NCBI GenBank assembly: GCA_005656395.1
Contig: SRSI01000048.1
Span: 496,001 to 560,000, forward strand
DNA length: 64,000 nucleotides
Direction of reading: 5' to 3'
DNA from: Strongyloides papillosus
Lineage: Eukaryota; Nematoda; Chromadorea; Rhabditida; Strongyloididae
Part shown: positions 1 through 12,263 of the stretch, piece after piece
How positions within the stretch are numbered: position 1 is the first letter of the stretch
How the letters are laid out: each line of letters opens with the position of its first letter
Program-made: the position numbers and the translations under genes
Notes under the pieces: model-generated
Seen by the model: the letters and a program-made list of their open reading frames with translations, nothing else
The model's database searches: none
What the model was told of the DNA's origin: nothing

Positions 1-2
1 TT

Positions 3-460
3 AAAGAAAACAAACCTTTAATAAATAGTCATATACAACCACAATTTCCTATGCACAATTTATTTCCTCAGAATCCTCAATATCTTCAACCTACAGCAAA
101 TTCAGGATATATACCAGCACCGACAATTGCAGAAAACTTACAGCAACAAATGGCAATTTTTGCTTTAGCTTCGCAAAATGTTGCACAGTATTTGATGATG
201 AAAAATTTTTTGACAATATGATATCATCACAATTGGCCTCTTTTCACGCATCTACATTAGTACCACCAAATAATTCAGCAACTTTCATGAATTTTCCCTT
301 ACCACCTGAAATTATTGATAATAAATTTAATGAGGAAATTCAATCATTAATTTCTCAAATGAATAATCCGCAAAATCAAATACTTTTTGGTAGTTCAAAA
401 TTTCAATCAGAAATGTTTGAAACAACTTCTGATAATATCGATGGTAAAACAAGTGAATAA
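3..460 (+). CDS. 3' end of an unidentified Gln/Pro/Asn-rich protein, with an apparent one-base frameshift
   Basis: The stretch from base 3 to about 205 reads open without a start codon, so the gene enters from the left. It is rich in Gln, Pro and Asn (for example PQFPMHNLFPQNPQYLQP). That frame hits a stop just after 211, but the frame one base back continues in the same style to a stop at 458-460. The switch point is a run of five A followed by six T (201-211). One extra T would join the two frames as a single C-terminal tail of about 150 residues. No domain is recognisable. The low-complexity composition suggests a disordered tail, such as that of a transcription or RNA-binding factor, but that is a guess. 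A real truncation after LTI is the alternative. Confidence 0.55.
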
Positions 461-787
461 ATTTAAGGCTAATAAGATTCTCATAATTTATCATAATGAG
501 AAGTTTGTATAGATATTAATTTAATATCTATTTAAGCTATCTACTAAATTTTTTTATTAATTTTCTATCTAGTCATCAATTATTTGTCATATCCCTTTAT
601 TTATTATTAGGTACAAAGTATTCCACCTAATTTAAAGTTAAGATAAGACAGATAATTAGCTTTTATTTATAAAATGTTTTTTTTTATTTATAGGTTCTTT
701 TGTGTATGTTTCTTATCATTCTTCTAGTTTTTAAAGGCATTTACCCTCTTTGAGCCTATAATTAATTCTTGAATTATTCATTAACGG
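461..787. other. Intergenic, nothing recognised
   Basis: Short AT-rich spacer between the left-hand plus-strand gene and the minus-strand F-box array, so the two converge. No RNA gene or repeat was seen. Confidence 0.5.
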
Positions 788-1190
788 GTTGTCTCATTCC
801 CGTAAAATCTCTGTTTTTTAAAAAGTCTTCATATTCACGGTCATTACAAAATTCAGCCTAAAAAAACTTATTTTATTCATTTATTTCCTGAAATTAAAAA
901 TAAACTCACATGTTTTAGAGTTCCACCTCTCATTGTATTTTCAGTGGATTTTAAATCAAAGCCAACTCGGATTAGTTTATTTTCAGCATAACGAATTCTC
1001 AAACAAGTTACTTTTGGTCTATCTAAGAATCAAAAATTTCCTTCAATTGCAAAATAAAGACTTCTGCAGACAAGTTTAGGATTCATTTAACTCTTCCAAT
1101 TTATTTGTTTAAAAATTTGAAGCTTAAAAAACATCTAGTTAAAGTACGAAATCTATCGTGTGTTTGTGGAATAAAATAAAAAGAAATAAA
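788..1190 (-). pseudogene. Decayed F-box gene copy (pseudogene 1)
   Basis: Read on the minus strand, the end of exon 1 closely matches the intact gene at 4787-5775: RPKVTCLRIRYAENKL, then STENTMRGGTLKH, followed by the same GTGAGT donor. An exon 2 start follows (AEFCNDREYEDFLKNRDF), but it stops after about 27 codons. The F-box part carries stops (before FLDRPK, and twice near the start), and the usual ATG is ATA. The side upstream of the lost start matches the flank of the other pseudogene (1141-1220 against 3101-3180). The copy therefore looks like a hybrid: promoter side from one repeat unit, exon 1-2 side from another. Confidence 0.75.
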
Positions 1191-1425
1191 TACATATTCA
1201 GCAGATCTTTCTTATTTAAAAACATTAAAAAGTGTACTCTAATGTTATGTATGAAAGAAGACTAAAATATTATTGGACTTGATATTTTTGTAAAAAATGT
1301 ACTACATAAAACAGATGTGAGAAGTAAATGAAAAAATTTACATAAATGATACCAAAATTAAAAACGAAATTAATAATAAACTTTGTAAATAATTATTTCT
1401 TATTAATAAATTGAATTTCCCGCTT

Positions 1426-2422
1426 TTAAATTATCTCAATTATTCCTTCAAATTGTGAAAGGAAAACACGATTGATATGTTTGGTCCTACATATTTGACA
1501 GTCCATAGTAGTTTTAATGCTAAATTCGTCATCCTCATCATTTATTTCTACCAAATTACTTTTAGATTTAATTTCATCAAAAAGGTATTTATTAAAATCT
1601 TCCTCCAAAATGGTGAAATCAATATCGTGGAAGAAGTTAAATTTAATTTTTTTCCTATTACATCTACCTTCAAAATCAAAATAACCATATTCAAGGAGAT
1701 ATGCTGCAATATCCATAAAAAGAGGTTCTTCACTAACAATTAGATCATTGTCGTACCCGAAACTCGGAGAACCAGTAAGATAATCTATGACAAAATTTAC
1801 CGCAATTGTTTTTGACCTATTAATTTCAGAATTAGCTAGTTCTTCAATGGCATCTAATTCTAAATATGAATCATACCAAAACATTTTCCGACCTATATTT
1901 GAAGACACACGAACAATTACTTCTCTCATTTCAATACCATTGTTACCATTATCATCGTAAATTTGAAATAGATATCCATCAAACCCATTTTGATGTGGAT
2001 TAAGCTCCGATACCCTTACGCATTCATTTATCTCGTCATCAAAAAATAAAAGTTCTTCTATTTCAGTAAAATTTCTTTCTTTTAAAAAACAATTATGTTG
2101 TTCTTCGCTTTCTGGAACATACTTAAAATAAAATATTTTATATTCAGTTACTACTCAAAGATAAAAATAAACTAACGTGTTTCCATCGTGACTTTAAATT
2201 AAAGGAATTACCTGTCTTGAACTTATAGTGGAGATGTTGTATTACTCTACCATCAAAACTGATTGCTAAGTCAGTTATTTTTGGTCTATCCAAATTTTCT
2301 GTATTTTTTTCAATTGGAAAGTAAAAATCTCTACAAACAAGTTTTAGACTCATCAAGCTTTTCCAATCTAATTCTTTCAGAATTTGGAGCTTTAAATGAT
2401 CTGGTAGAGAAAGTAAATCCAT
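1426..2422 (-). CDS. F-box protein with a lineage-specific C-terminal domain, copy A
   Basis: Two exons: 2422-2177 (82 codons) and 2121-1426 (232 codons including stop), joined in phase 0 across a 55-base intron (GTTAGT...TTTAAG); 313 residues. The N-terminus is an F-box: LLSLPDHLKLQILKELDWKS, then LKLVCRDF. F-boxes bind Skp1 in SCF ubiquitin ligases, so substrate recognition would fall to the rest of the protein (family knowledge). The C-terminal domain is shared with the neighbouring copies. It contains a TGSP/TGNP turn and near its end a CxxCxxxH cluster (MDCQICRTKH), which could bind a metal. No leucine-rich or WD repeats are seen. Exon lengths match copy C exactly, which supports the splice choice. 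Confidence 0.8.
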
Positions 2423-2689
2423 CGTAGTTTTACAGAATAAAACAAATAAGTATTAAGATACTTTTTTACTAGAATTAAAAAAAACTAAAATAAAAGAAAT
2501 AAAATGACTTAAAAAAGAATCAAAATAAAACCATTACAATAAAAAAAAAAACTGATTAAAATCGCTTTAATATCATTCATTTTCTTGAAATACTGTTTTA
2601 CTAACAAAACAATATCACATTGAACGATTTTCCTGTGATAATTCATGGAGAAAGTTAAAGGTTGTTAAAATCATTAGTAATTTAAATTT

Positions 2690-3183
2690 CGACTACCTTT
2701 TTAATCTTATTTTGAAGCCAAGTCTGGAGGTTTGCAATGTTCCACAATTGGAAATAGTTTAATTATAAAAGTATTTTTTTAAAAATCACCATATTCACAC
2801 TTATACTAAATTCAACCATAGATAAATTTTTTTGTTCATTTAATTCTTGAAGTTATAAATAACGTCCAATGTATTCGAGTTATACTCGTCAATATATTTT
2901 CAGTGAACTTTTAATCATAGTTAGTTCCAAATAGTTTATTTTCGTCGTAATAAATTTTTATATACTCTAATTTTGGTTTATCTAATGTTTGAATATGTCT
3001 TCCAATTGTAAAAAAATTTCTGCAGATAAGTTTAGCATTAATTTTACTCTTCCAATCTAATTTTTTAAAAATCCTAATCTTAAAATCATCTGGTAAAAGT
3101 GCGAAATCTATTGCGTGCTTGTGGAATAAAATAAAAAGAAATAAATACATATTCAGCTTCTCTTTTTTATTTAAAAACACCAA
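2690..3183 (-). pseudogene. Decayed F-box gene copy (pseudogene 2)
   Basis: An F-box exon is recognisable on the minus strand (FALLPDDFKIRIFKKLDWKS, then LICRNFF and LDKPKLEYI). The family start codon has become ATA, leaving only an upstream in-frame ATG, and the frame breaks after GTNYD where one base is missing relative to the intact copies. An exon 2 remnant begins near 2815 (VEFSISVNMV) and stops at once. Below that lies the duplicated tail of the gene at 6098-6863. This is a clear inactive copy. Confidence 0.75.
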
Positions 3184-3354
3184 AAAGTGTACTTTGATGT
3201 TATGTATGAAAGAGGGCTAAAATATTGAACTTGAAATTTTTACAAAAGATTTATTACAGAAAATAAATGTGAGAAGCAAATGGAAGAGTTTACATAAATA
3301 AAACTGATAAATAAATTTAGGAAAAAATTATTTCGAATCGACAAAATTGATTTT

Positions 3355-4228
3355 TCAGCATATAATTATCTCCAATATGTTATTATTTCTATAAAAGGTG
3401 ATTCTATTGGAATGTTCTTTTTTACATTTTTGACAGTTCATGGAGATCTCAATAAAATATTCTTTATCGTCATCAATTTTTTCCATCGAATAATTTCTGG
3501 AATTAACTTTTTCCATAAGTTCACTATAAAAGTTTTTCTCCAAAATAGTAAAAGTTGAGTCTAAATCGAAAGCAATATAAATATCTCTGCCATTACATCT
3601 ACTTTCGAAGTTAAAAAAATTATACTTAAAGAGACATTCTGAAATGTCCATATGAAGCGGTCTTTCACTATCAACAGAAATACCATTGTACTTCAAATTT
3701 GAGTTTCCGGTAAGACGGTCCATAATAATTTTTACTGCAATTAATTTTGATCCACTATTTTCGAAAAAACCCATTTCACGAAGAGATTTTAGATATGAAT
3801 CATAATAAGGCGTTTTCATGTTTGTATTTGACTTCATTTCAATATTGTAACATGTTCCCTCAAAACCCAAATCCAAAAAAGTTTCTTTATCTCCATCAAT
3901 GCGAAAATAATATAAATCAAATCCATCATAAGGCGGGTCATTCTCCGTAATATTTACGGATTCATTCGTCTCATTGTTTAAAAGTTGAAATATCTCGACC
4001 TCACTAAAATCTTTTTCTTCCAAAAAATCTTGATATTCGGAGTCATTACTAAATTCAACCTTAAAACAATTTTTTTATTCACTTATTTCATAAAGTTAAA
4101 AATAAACTTACACATTTTATAGTTTCATCTCCTGGTGTATTTTCAGTGGGCTTAAAACTGTATTCAATCTTGAGTAATTTATTTCTATCATGGGAAACTG
4201 ATACATAATCTAATTTCGGTCTATCCAT
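3355..4228 (-). CDS. F-box-less member of the same family, copy B
   Basis: Two exons: 4228-4112 (39 codons) and 4059-3355 (235 codons including stop), phase 0, GTAAGT...TTTAAG; 273 residues. Exon 1 starts MDRPKLDYV, where the intact copies have the same RPK segment about 43 residues in, after the F-box. The sequence just before the ATG (plus strand ccattgtaggtttgtag) matches the leader of copy C (catcgtaggtttctg), so an internal deletion seems to have joined the old leader to the post-F-box segment and kept a start codon. Exon 2 is full length and open, with the TGNS turn and the CxxCxxxH cluster (MNCQKCKKEH). Such a protein could not recruit Skp1 through an F-box; whether it is expressed is unknown. 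Confidence 0.7.
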
Positions 4229-4786
4229 TGTAGGTTTGTAGAGTAAAATAAACAAAAACCAATACGTTTCCTTAAATTTATTACAAATAATAAAAGACTA
4301 CAACAAAAGAAATGAAATAACTAAGAGATTTCGAAATAAAATCGCTACAAGAAACAGAAAAAAATTTATTGGAACCACTCTAATACCATTTATTCTCTTG
4401 AAGATGCTGTTTAACCAACATAACAACGACACCTTGAATATTTTTTGCAATAGAGATTTTTGGAAAAATAAATCGAAGGTTAACAAAGTCAATAATAATT
4501 AGAATTTTGACTATCTCTATTAATGTTATATTGAAGCCGAATCCAGAGATTTCCAATATTTCATGGTTAAAAGCGTTTAAATTATAAAAGTATCATCAGT
4601 AACCGAATTGATATTAATGAATAAATTTATCTTTACGCTTATTGTACAATGTTTTTTATCTTTAATTTTAATAATACAAGTATAGATATGAAATTTGATT
4701 TTTATTTTAATAAAGTTAAAAAAAGAAAATTGATAAATTTATTATTAAACTTATAGATATATTATATATAGATAAAAAACAGTTTG

Positions 4787-5775
4787 TTAATCAGAACCAA
4801 TATAAAACTCTCTAGAATATTTATCACAGAGTAAAGAATACTTGTGCTCCTTACCACATTTTGAACATTTTATAGAATCCTCAAGGCAGTATCCATTATC
4901 ATTAATTTCATTCGCTAAACTATTTTTAATTTTTTTTTCATTATACAATTCCTTAATAAACTCTTTCTCCAAGACAGTCGCTTCACCTACTCCTTTGAAG
5001 TGTAATTTAACATGCCTACCATCGCATATATTCTTAAGATTAAAAAATCCATGTTGATTGAGATGATTCAAAATTTGAATAAAAATAGTTTTTGTAGTAT
5101 CAGTTGAAGTACTTTCATACTGCAAAATTGGGTTACCAGTGACGACATCCATAACAATTTTCTTGACAACCGAATTTGATTCATTTTTTCCAAAAAGTCC
5201 AAATTTCCTAAGAGATTTCATCTTAAGAAAATTATTGTAAGATACTCCAAGTTTATTATTGCTTGTAACTGTAATAAAAAGAGGAAACTGGTATGATTCA
5301 TCATTTAAAAGAGAGACGGTAGATACATACGTAGGAAAGCTTTCGATAGAGAAACTATCATCAGATACGATTATCTTTGTACCACTCTCCTGGTTGTGCA
5401 GATAAAGATGTTTTATATCACTAAAATTTTTGTTTTTTAAAAAGCCTTCATATTCGAAGTCATTAATAAATTCAACCTAAAAATTTTTTTTTCATTTTAT
5501 TCATTTCCCAAAATTAAAAATAAACTCACATGTTTCAGAGTTCCACCTCTCATTGTATTTTCAGTGGATTTTAAATCAAAGTCAACTCCAATTAGTTTAT
5601 TTTCAGCGTAACAAATTCTTAGACAAGATACTTTTGGTCTATCTAAGAATTGAATATTTTTTTCAATTACAAAATAAAAATCCCTGCAGACAAGTTTAAG
5701 ATTCATTAGACTCTTCCACTCTAATTCTTTAAAGATTTGAATCTTAAAATCATCCGGTAGAGACAAGATATTCAT
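4787..5775 (-). CDS. F-box protein with a lineage-specific C-terminal domain, copy C
   Basis: Two exons: 5775-5530 (82 codons) and 5476-4787 (230 codons including stop), phase 0, donor GTGAGT and acceptor TTTTTAG; 311 residues. The F-box is at residues 1-45: ILSLPDDFKIQIFKELEWKS, LKLVCRDF. Exon 2 opens VEFINDFEYEGFLKNKNFSD like copy B, includes VVTGNPILQYES, and ends with the cysteine cluster IKCSKCGKEH. Exon 1 is very similar to the fragment at 900-1080. Predicted to be an SCF-type substrate adaptor (family inference). The target is unknown. Confidence 0.8.
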
Positions 5776-6097
5776 CGTAGGTTTCTGAAAAACATAATAA
5801 ATTATTTAAGCATTTTTTTTAAATACTTCTTTATTACAATCAAAGAAACACAATAGAAAATTGGAATAAAGAAAAAAGATTTCGACGTAAGGGTCATAAC
5901 AATACAAAAAATTACAATATTTTAAAAATACTATTTAACATCATTTATTCTCTTTAAGATATTGTCTAACAGCAAAACAATGACACATTGGATATCTTTT
6001 TCAGTAGAAATTCTTGGAAAAAGTTGAGTTTTACCAATCATTAGTAATTGGGATTTTGACTATCACATTAATGTTTTTTTAACCATCATCCGGAGAT

Positions 6098-6863
6098 TTA
6101 CAATTCTTCCACAAGCATCGTAATTATCCTCACCATGAACACTAGAAATTTCTTTTTATCATCTTTTATTATTTTATAAATATCAGGATTTTTGATGGAT
6201 TTTTGGAGAGTGAGTTCAAATAAAGTCTTAAATCCTTTTTCTTGTCTCCATGTTACAACATCGAGTTTTGTCTTGTTATGTTCAGGATCATCTTTTAACA
6301 TAACCAAGCTGAATGGACGTTCATTATCTTGGCTGGCAAGGAAATAAAACCATTTGTTGCAGAGATGAAGTAATTTATAGCAATGATATCTTTCATTAAC
6401 GAAACTAAATGTAAATGTCATGGTATCTTAGTTTCCTACTACTAAAGAAAGAGAATAGATATTTGAAGGACCTTTAATACAAATGTCATTTGAAGGTTTA
6501 ATTTCGATGTTAATAATTTTTAATGCTTTTCGGCATGGGTAGTTCTTTTAAGTTTACATCATCTTCCTTGTCCTAACGTTTGCTATATTTGATTTGCCCT
6601 CATTTAAATAACTTCTGGGGTGGGCGCATTGCTTTAAAACCCCTTTTTTTATTATATCCAGTATTCCTTTGGTTGTTTTGGTAGAAGATGGTGGTATATC
6701 TATAACCTCAATAGTTGGAGCATTAAATTGATGTTATTCATCTAAGTTGGTAGATATATATCTATGTAATTATTTTTAGAACGGCATCATTTCCCACTAG
6801 TACAATTATCTTATCATTACTATCAAAGACATCTTTAAAGAACGGCATTTTGATAAATCTAAG
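6098..6863 (-). pseudogene. Unrecognised gene, probably decayed, with an intact 107-codon 3' ORF
   Basis: The minus strand holds an open frame at 6421-6098 (MTFTFSFVNERYHCYKLLHL...TMLVEEL). Upstream are further protein-like stretches in different frames: MPFFKDVFDSNDKIIVLVGN from 6850 and PTIEVIDIPPSSTKTTKGIL around 6700-6600, separated by stops and frame changes with no convincing splice sites. It looks like a gene losing its 5' half, although an unusual intron pattern cannot be excluded. The last codons and 3' flank are repeated in degenerate form near 2700 and 4550, so this gene's tail was part of the duplicated F-box unit. I do not recognise the family. Confidence 0.4.
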
Positions 6864-9800
6864 AATTGTAAGCCCATAATAATCAAATGATTAATGTAAG
6901 AAAATATAGTAACATGAAAGCTTGATAAAGTATAAAATGAAAATCCAACATGCTAATACCATTTGTTTTATGGTAATACTTTGAATCGTTATTAAAAGTA
7001 TTTTTAATCGGTGCCTGAAGTTCTATAATGTATATTTTTTGCAAACTCCGTTATATAAGAATATCATTAAGCATTAAATGTTTGTTCTATGATTTGCAAC
7101 AATGTAGCAAAAAGAATCAAATTTTTATTTTAGAAATAATAAAATATAAGATTGATAAATTTATAAGTAAAGTTAATAAGATATTACATAACCGTAAAGA
7201 AGATTTAGTTTGCTAATTTGCACGAATATTAAGTGATTTATGTATTTTTTTTCAAATTGTATATAACTCAAATAACTAATATCACATTTTGAACAGTCCA
7301 CAGAACTTCTGACTCAATAACCTCTATTGTTTCCTTATGATACCTAATTAACAAAAACAGAGATAGATGTGCTGACGGGTTATTGTTTAAAAATGTTAAA
7401 TATCCGAAGAAAGAAACTTTAAAATCTAACGTTTTTCTGTTTTTAAATTATTAGCATTTGAAATTACATATGCTTTTAATTTTTCAGTTAAAGTAAATAA
7501 CTTAAGAAGGCCTAAAGTTCTACATACCAAAACACTTTTAAATGGTTATATCTCAAAAAATAAAATTCAGATGGAGCCAACTCTGCATTATTTAGAATCA
7601 ACATATGAAGTTACCCATAATAAGATGGTAAAAGGTCCTAACATCAAAAAATAACCTATTGATGTTTATTCCTCCCTCACATAAAATGGATTATGTAACT
7701 CATTTCACGATAAACTACAATAAAAACAGATTTCATATTCTCCTTGATGATGATTTCAATTATCATAATTTCATTCATATATTTTATGTTATACCATGAT
7801 TTAATAAAATAACTAATTTATGTTTTTTTTACTTTTTGAAGTAAAAATACTAACAGAAAGTTGAACATTTTTAATCTTCTTAATCATTAATAAATTAAAA
7901 TTGAAAGTAAATATTTTTTAATTTTTTTTATACATTTTCACCTTTCTTCAAATATAGCCAATTGAATATATAATATGATAATTAAATGAAATAAAAAATT
8001 TTCTCAGAATTTTTCCCATAGTATTTGATAATGTAATGTAAGCTTCACTCATTATAAGATTAAAAAGAATTATGAATAAATTTTTAATTTTAAAATACCA
8101 AGTTTATGAGGAAATGTTTGCTATGTAAATTTTCATCTTTTATACTTAATTACATTAAAAGATAATTATAGTTTATTAATTTTGAAGTTGAAATGTACAT
8201 ATTCATTTTATTTTTCCTAATAATTTTTAATATTATAATTTTTAAATCTCATGCTTAGAATATATGTAATGTAAAAGTTTTAAGAAAATAAACTGAATCA
8301 TTTCATGAGGATGTAAAGCAACGATAATATATTTGCAATATTTATAAGATATTTGGTGAAACTTAAGTTGTAAAACATGAGGTTTTGGTAATTTTTTTAG
8401 TGAAAAGGGAAATAATATTTAATGGTCCATGAAATTCAAATTCCAACTGAATTAGAAATTGTAAAAAAAATTTCTTCTAATTGAAAAGATCTGTTATGTC
8501 AATAGCAATAACACTTACATCTATAAAAATTTGTTCCATCAATCTACATTTTCATAACAAAATGAAAATCTATTATATTATTAAAAATTATTTTTTTTGT
8601 TGTGTTTTTTTGATAATGTAAAACCCTTAGGAGTTAAATGTTTTTTTACAATTTATATTACAATTAATATTTAGTAAAGACCCTTGTTGATAAAAACAAA
8701 TTTGCAAGTAGTTTAAAAAGTTATGATTATACAGAATGAAGTAAAAATTTAAATAATTTTTATTAAATTTAAAATTTTCTTTACTATTTATGTTCAATGA
8801 AATTATAAGTAGCATCTTCAATTATTGTAAGAATGAAATTGAGTTATTTATGAATTAACATACGTAATAAAAAATATGTAAATGTTTTTACCAAATAATA
8901 TAATTAATTATTAATTTTTGGAAAACTTTTTGAGAAATATTTCAGCATAATGTAAAATATGTTTATATGTGATGTTTTAAATGATAAAGTTCATTTCAAA
9001 TAACATTTTATATCTCGTTAACTAAATTGTACAACTTTAATGTTTTTTTGAGATTAATGTTTATCTTCTTCAATTGTTCTTTTCATTATTAAACATTTTT
9101 TATTTAAAATAACCTTAGAGTGCATGAAAATAAACAAATGGAAAATGTATATCTCTTGTATAATTTTATAATTTTAGTTGAAATACTATATTTCGTATTA
9201 TCTTTTAAAATAAATGATGATAGTTATGATATTTTCACAGTAAAGATTTTAAAAATAACTGATAACCAAAAATCATTTTTTATGAAGTATAATTAAAATA
9301 AATTAATTGTACTTCTCTTAATTCTTATATGTTTTTATAAAATGAATTTAATAATTTCTGATGGAAAATGAAGAAAAAGATAAATTAAAATTATTAAATG
9401 AGAACAATAAGTAGAGAGTTCGAAGATTTCTCATATTTTTAATAAATGCAAATTATTTTTTTCCATAGAACAAAAATATCCTTTAAATAAAGTTGCAAAG
9501 TTTACGTATTCCAGTTTTTGCAAATTTGTGAAATAAATTAACAATAAGCCATTAAAGATTAATAGTCATTTGGTTAAAGAAAATTAATTCATTTTTATTA
9601 ACTTATGGCTGAATAAACTTTAAGCAATAATTAAAATAACAATGATTAAAATTATTTTTAAAAAATAATATTGTGAAATTATTAAAAGTTGTTTAATGTT
9701 TTGAAAAGCATTAAATTTCAAAGAATCAAAACATTATTATAACTAATGTAGAAACAAAAATTTTTTTTTATAATTTTAAATAAAGGTTTCTCCATTTTTG

Positions 9801-11147
9801 TTTGTCTGTTTTTTCCATTAAGAAAAAATAAATTTGTTAATTTGTAAAAATTATTTATTATCATAAAGAAGCATTTACTATGACATATTTACCAATAGAA
9901 TAAAAACTCTTCAAAACTATTAAGAATGTTCTATAATAAAAAAAGTTAATGCGACTATGAAAAAGATTGAAATATACATATGAATTATTTCACTTTTTAA
10001 CTAATGAAAAAATTACATTAATATTTATAAATAATTACAATGTTCATTCAAAACATTTAACATTTGAAAAACGAAAAAGTATACAACTCTTCTACCATGC
10101 CTTTGAAGATACAATTCAATCAACTTTAATCAAACAACGCAAATTATAGAAAACAATTATACTTTGTTTTGTCTATTTTAAACAACAATTAGATTTTAAT
10201 CATATAAATATTTAGAAGATTACTTAAATATTTACTATTTTTTTATTTATCATTTAGATGAACAAAAGTTACTCCTCAACTTCTAATAATTTATATTTTT
10301 TCACTAGTGATTAGTAAATATTTCCAACTTTTTTTACTTTGTTTAAACATAATCTTCAAAAAAATGTGATGTAATTTAATAATAAATGACAATTATCTAT
10401 GAGGGATACTTTTTAAACAAAGTCAAATACACTTTATTATACTGGGTTTATATTTTATATAAGTTAATATAAAAAAGGTAGAATATATTTATGGACGTCG
10501 TTCTCTCTTACTTTCTTTAAAATTACCAATTATTTGTTTAACATTAAAAATGATTATAACTATAAAAAGGGTCAATGTTGTGAAAATAACATAAGAAGCT
10601 GTTCATGATTCTTTGTAGTGTTTCTTTAAGCCAAATGATTTATTTTTGAAAAAAAAACATTATTCTTTTTTTTAGTAACATGAAACTCATTTAAAACTTC
10701 TCTTTCATGTTACATAAAGTTATTTTTATTTAATAATAGATAAAATTGATAGATAGGATAAAAAGATAAAAGATTAGAGATGTGATCTGAGTTTGGTTTT
10801 TTGTACTGATGGTGCCGCTATTATCCAACGATTAATTAAAGATATTTTCAACATTCATATTATTTGATAAATGAATCTTCTTTAAGATATATTGATATAT
10901 CTTCGTCTAACGTTCTTGCAATCTTTATGATGGTGGTTGTTGCCAAATAAGGTAAAAATGAGTTGGTAAGTAATAATAATATAATTAATAATAATAATAA
11001 TAAAATATAATAATAATAATATCAATCAAATCCAGGTATATTAAAAGCAAAGCTCAAAATAGTTTAAATAACAAAATGGCAACTAGCTGCTAATGATTAG
11101 TTATAAAAATATACAGCACATACACTTTTATCATTATTATCATATTT
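6864..11147. other. AT-rich intergenic region, no genes recognised
   Basis: About 4.3 kb of A/T runs with stops in all frames. Open frames of 60-65 codons here have the base composition of the surrounding DNA and no protein-like pattern. No tRNA or known small RNA was recognised. A short AAT repeat lies near its right end. Confidence 0.6.
10978..11030. repeat. AAT trinucleotide repeat
   Basis: An imperfect run of taa/aat units just beyond the 3' end of goa-1, interrupted by ATAT steps. It is a probable length-variable microsatellite. Confidence 0.8.
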
Positions 11148-12263
11148 CTAATACAAACCACATCCTCTGAGATTGTTAGCAATGATAACATCTGTAACAG
11201 CATCAAAGACAAATTGAATATTTGTTGTGTCTGTAGCGCAAGTCATGTGGCAGTAAATTTCTTTATTAGCAGATTTATTCTTAGCTTCAAACTGCGCTTG
11301 TATATATGCAGAAGCTTCGTGATAATCTTGTCGCCCAGAATATTCAGGAAAACAAATTGTTAATGGAGATTTCTTTATCTTCTCTTCAAATAAATCTTTC
11401 TTATTTAAGAAAAGTATAATTGAAGTATCTGTAAACCATTTATTGTTACAAATAGAGTCAAATAATTTCAATGATTCATGCATACGATTTGTTGTCTCAT
11501 CTTCGTGAAGTACTTGATCGTATTCTGACATAGCAACACAGAAAATAATAGCTGTTACATCCTCGAAACAATGAATCCACTTCTTCCTTTCTGACCGTTG
11601 ACCACCAACATCAAATAATTTGAAATTTAAATTTTTGAAAGTAAAATGAACTTCTACAATACCAGTAGTTTTAACACGAGTCCGCAAAATATCTTGTTCT
11701 GTTGGTTGATAATTCGATTGTCCTAGTCTGTCGAGATCATCAAGAAAACTAAAATAAAAATATTTAATAAGAAATACTTTCTCAATAATTTAAACATACT
11801 ATTTAGCAGAATCGTTAAGTTGATATTCATTAGATCTAGAAAAACATTCTTGAACACCAGAATCAGCCCAAAGACGTTTCATAGCAGCGAGAAGCTCCTC
11901 AGAGAAAGGTTCGGTATCTTCCATTCTTGAAACAACATCCATTACTAACTTAGAATCTACTTCTCTTTCAGAGTTTCCAAAAGACACAGAAAGATTTCCC
12001 ATAGCTCGGAGGATAGCCACAAGAGATTGTACAGTATTACTATACACAACAGGTTTATATTGCTTGTAATCTTCTGCTGTAAAACCCGATTCATGAATAA
12101 TCTTCATCTGTTTAACAATGGTAGACTTTCCAGACTCTCCGGCTCCTAGAAGTAAAAGCTTAATATCCTTTGCGGCTTGTAAACCATCTTCTTTTAAATT
12201 CTTTTCAATCATACGGCTTCGCTCCAAAGCAGCCCTTTCCTCCTGACTCATTGTACAACCCAT
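11148..12263 (-). CDS. goa-1: G protein alpha-o subunit
   Basis: Two exons: 12263-11800 and 11748-11148, with the split Tyr codon in NDSAKYF (donor GTATGT, acceptor TTTTAG); 354 residues, the usual length for this family. Seen: Gly2 and Cys3 ([10 protein letters not shown]) for myristoylation and palmitoylation; P-loop GAGESGKS near 40-47; switch I RTRVKTTG, whose Arg is the cholera-toxin-type site; switch [14 protein letters not shown] with the catalytic Gln; NKKD and TCATDT guanine-binding motifs; C-terminal GCGLY with the pertussis-toxin Cys. It appears almost identical to C. elegans GOA-1, which couples inhibitory serotonin and other receptors in neurons and muscle to lower transmitter release (family knowledge). 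It stands alone with a very long gene-free region upstream. Confidence 0.97.

Larger units (their letters stand above)
788..6130 (-). repeat. Tandem array of duplicated F-box gene units
   Basis: Five copies or fragments of one gene type lie head to tail on the minus strand. Repeat units can be followed in non-coding DNA too. The flank at 1141-1420 matches 3101-3360, an offset of about 1.96 kb. A second segment occurs three times upstream of the genes (about 2580-2790, 4390-4600 and 5950-6130), and in the last copy it contains the 3' end of the gene at 6098-6863. The copies differ by many substitutions and small indels, so the array is not very recent. Confidence 0.75.

Noticed and set aside
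206..211. Programmed ribosomal frameshift at the T run in the left-edge gene
   Set aside because: No clear slippery heptamer with a downstream structure, and similar one-base problems occur in three unrelated genes, favouring sequence error.
8627..10149. Short frames of 60-64 codons in the 7-11 kb region
   Set aside because: Asn/Lys/Ile/Phe-rich translations typical of random A/T sequence, with no conservation or splice context.
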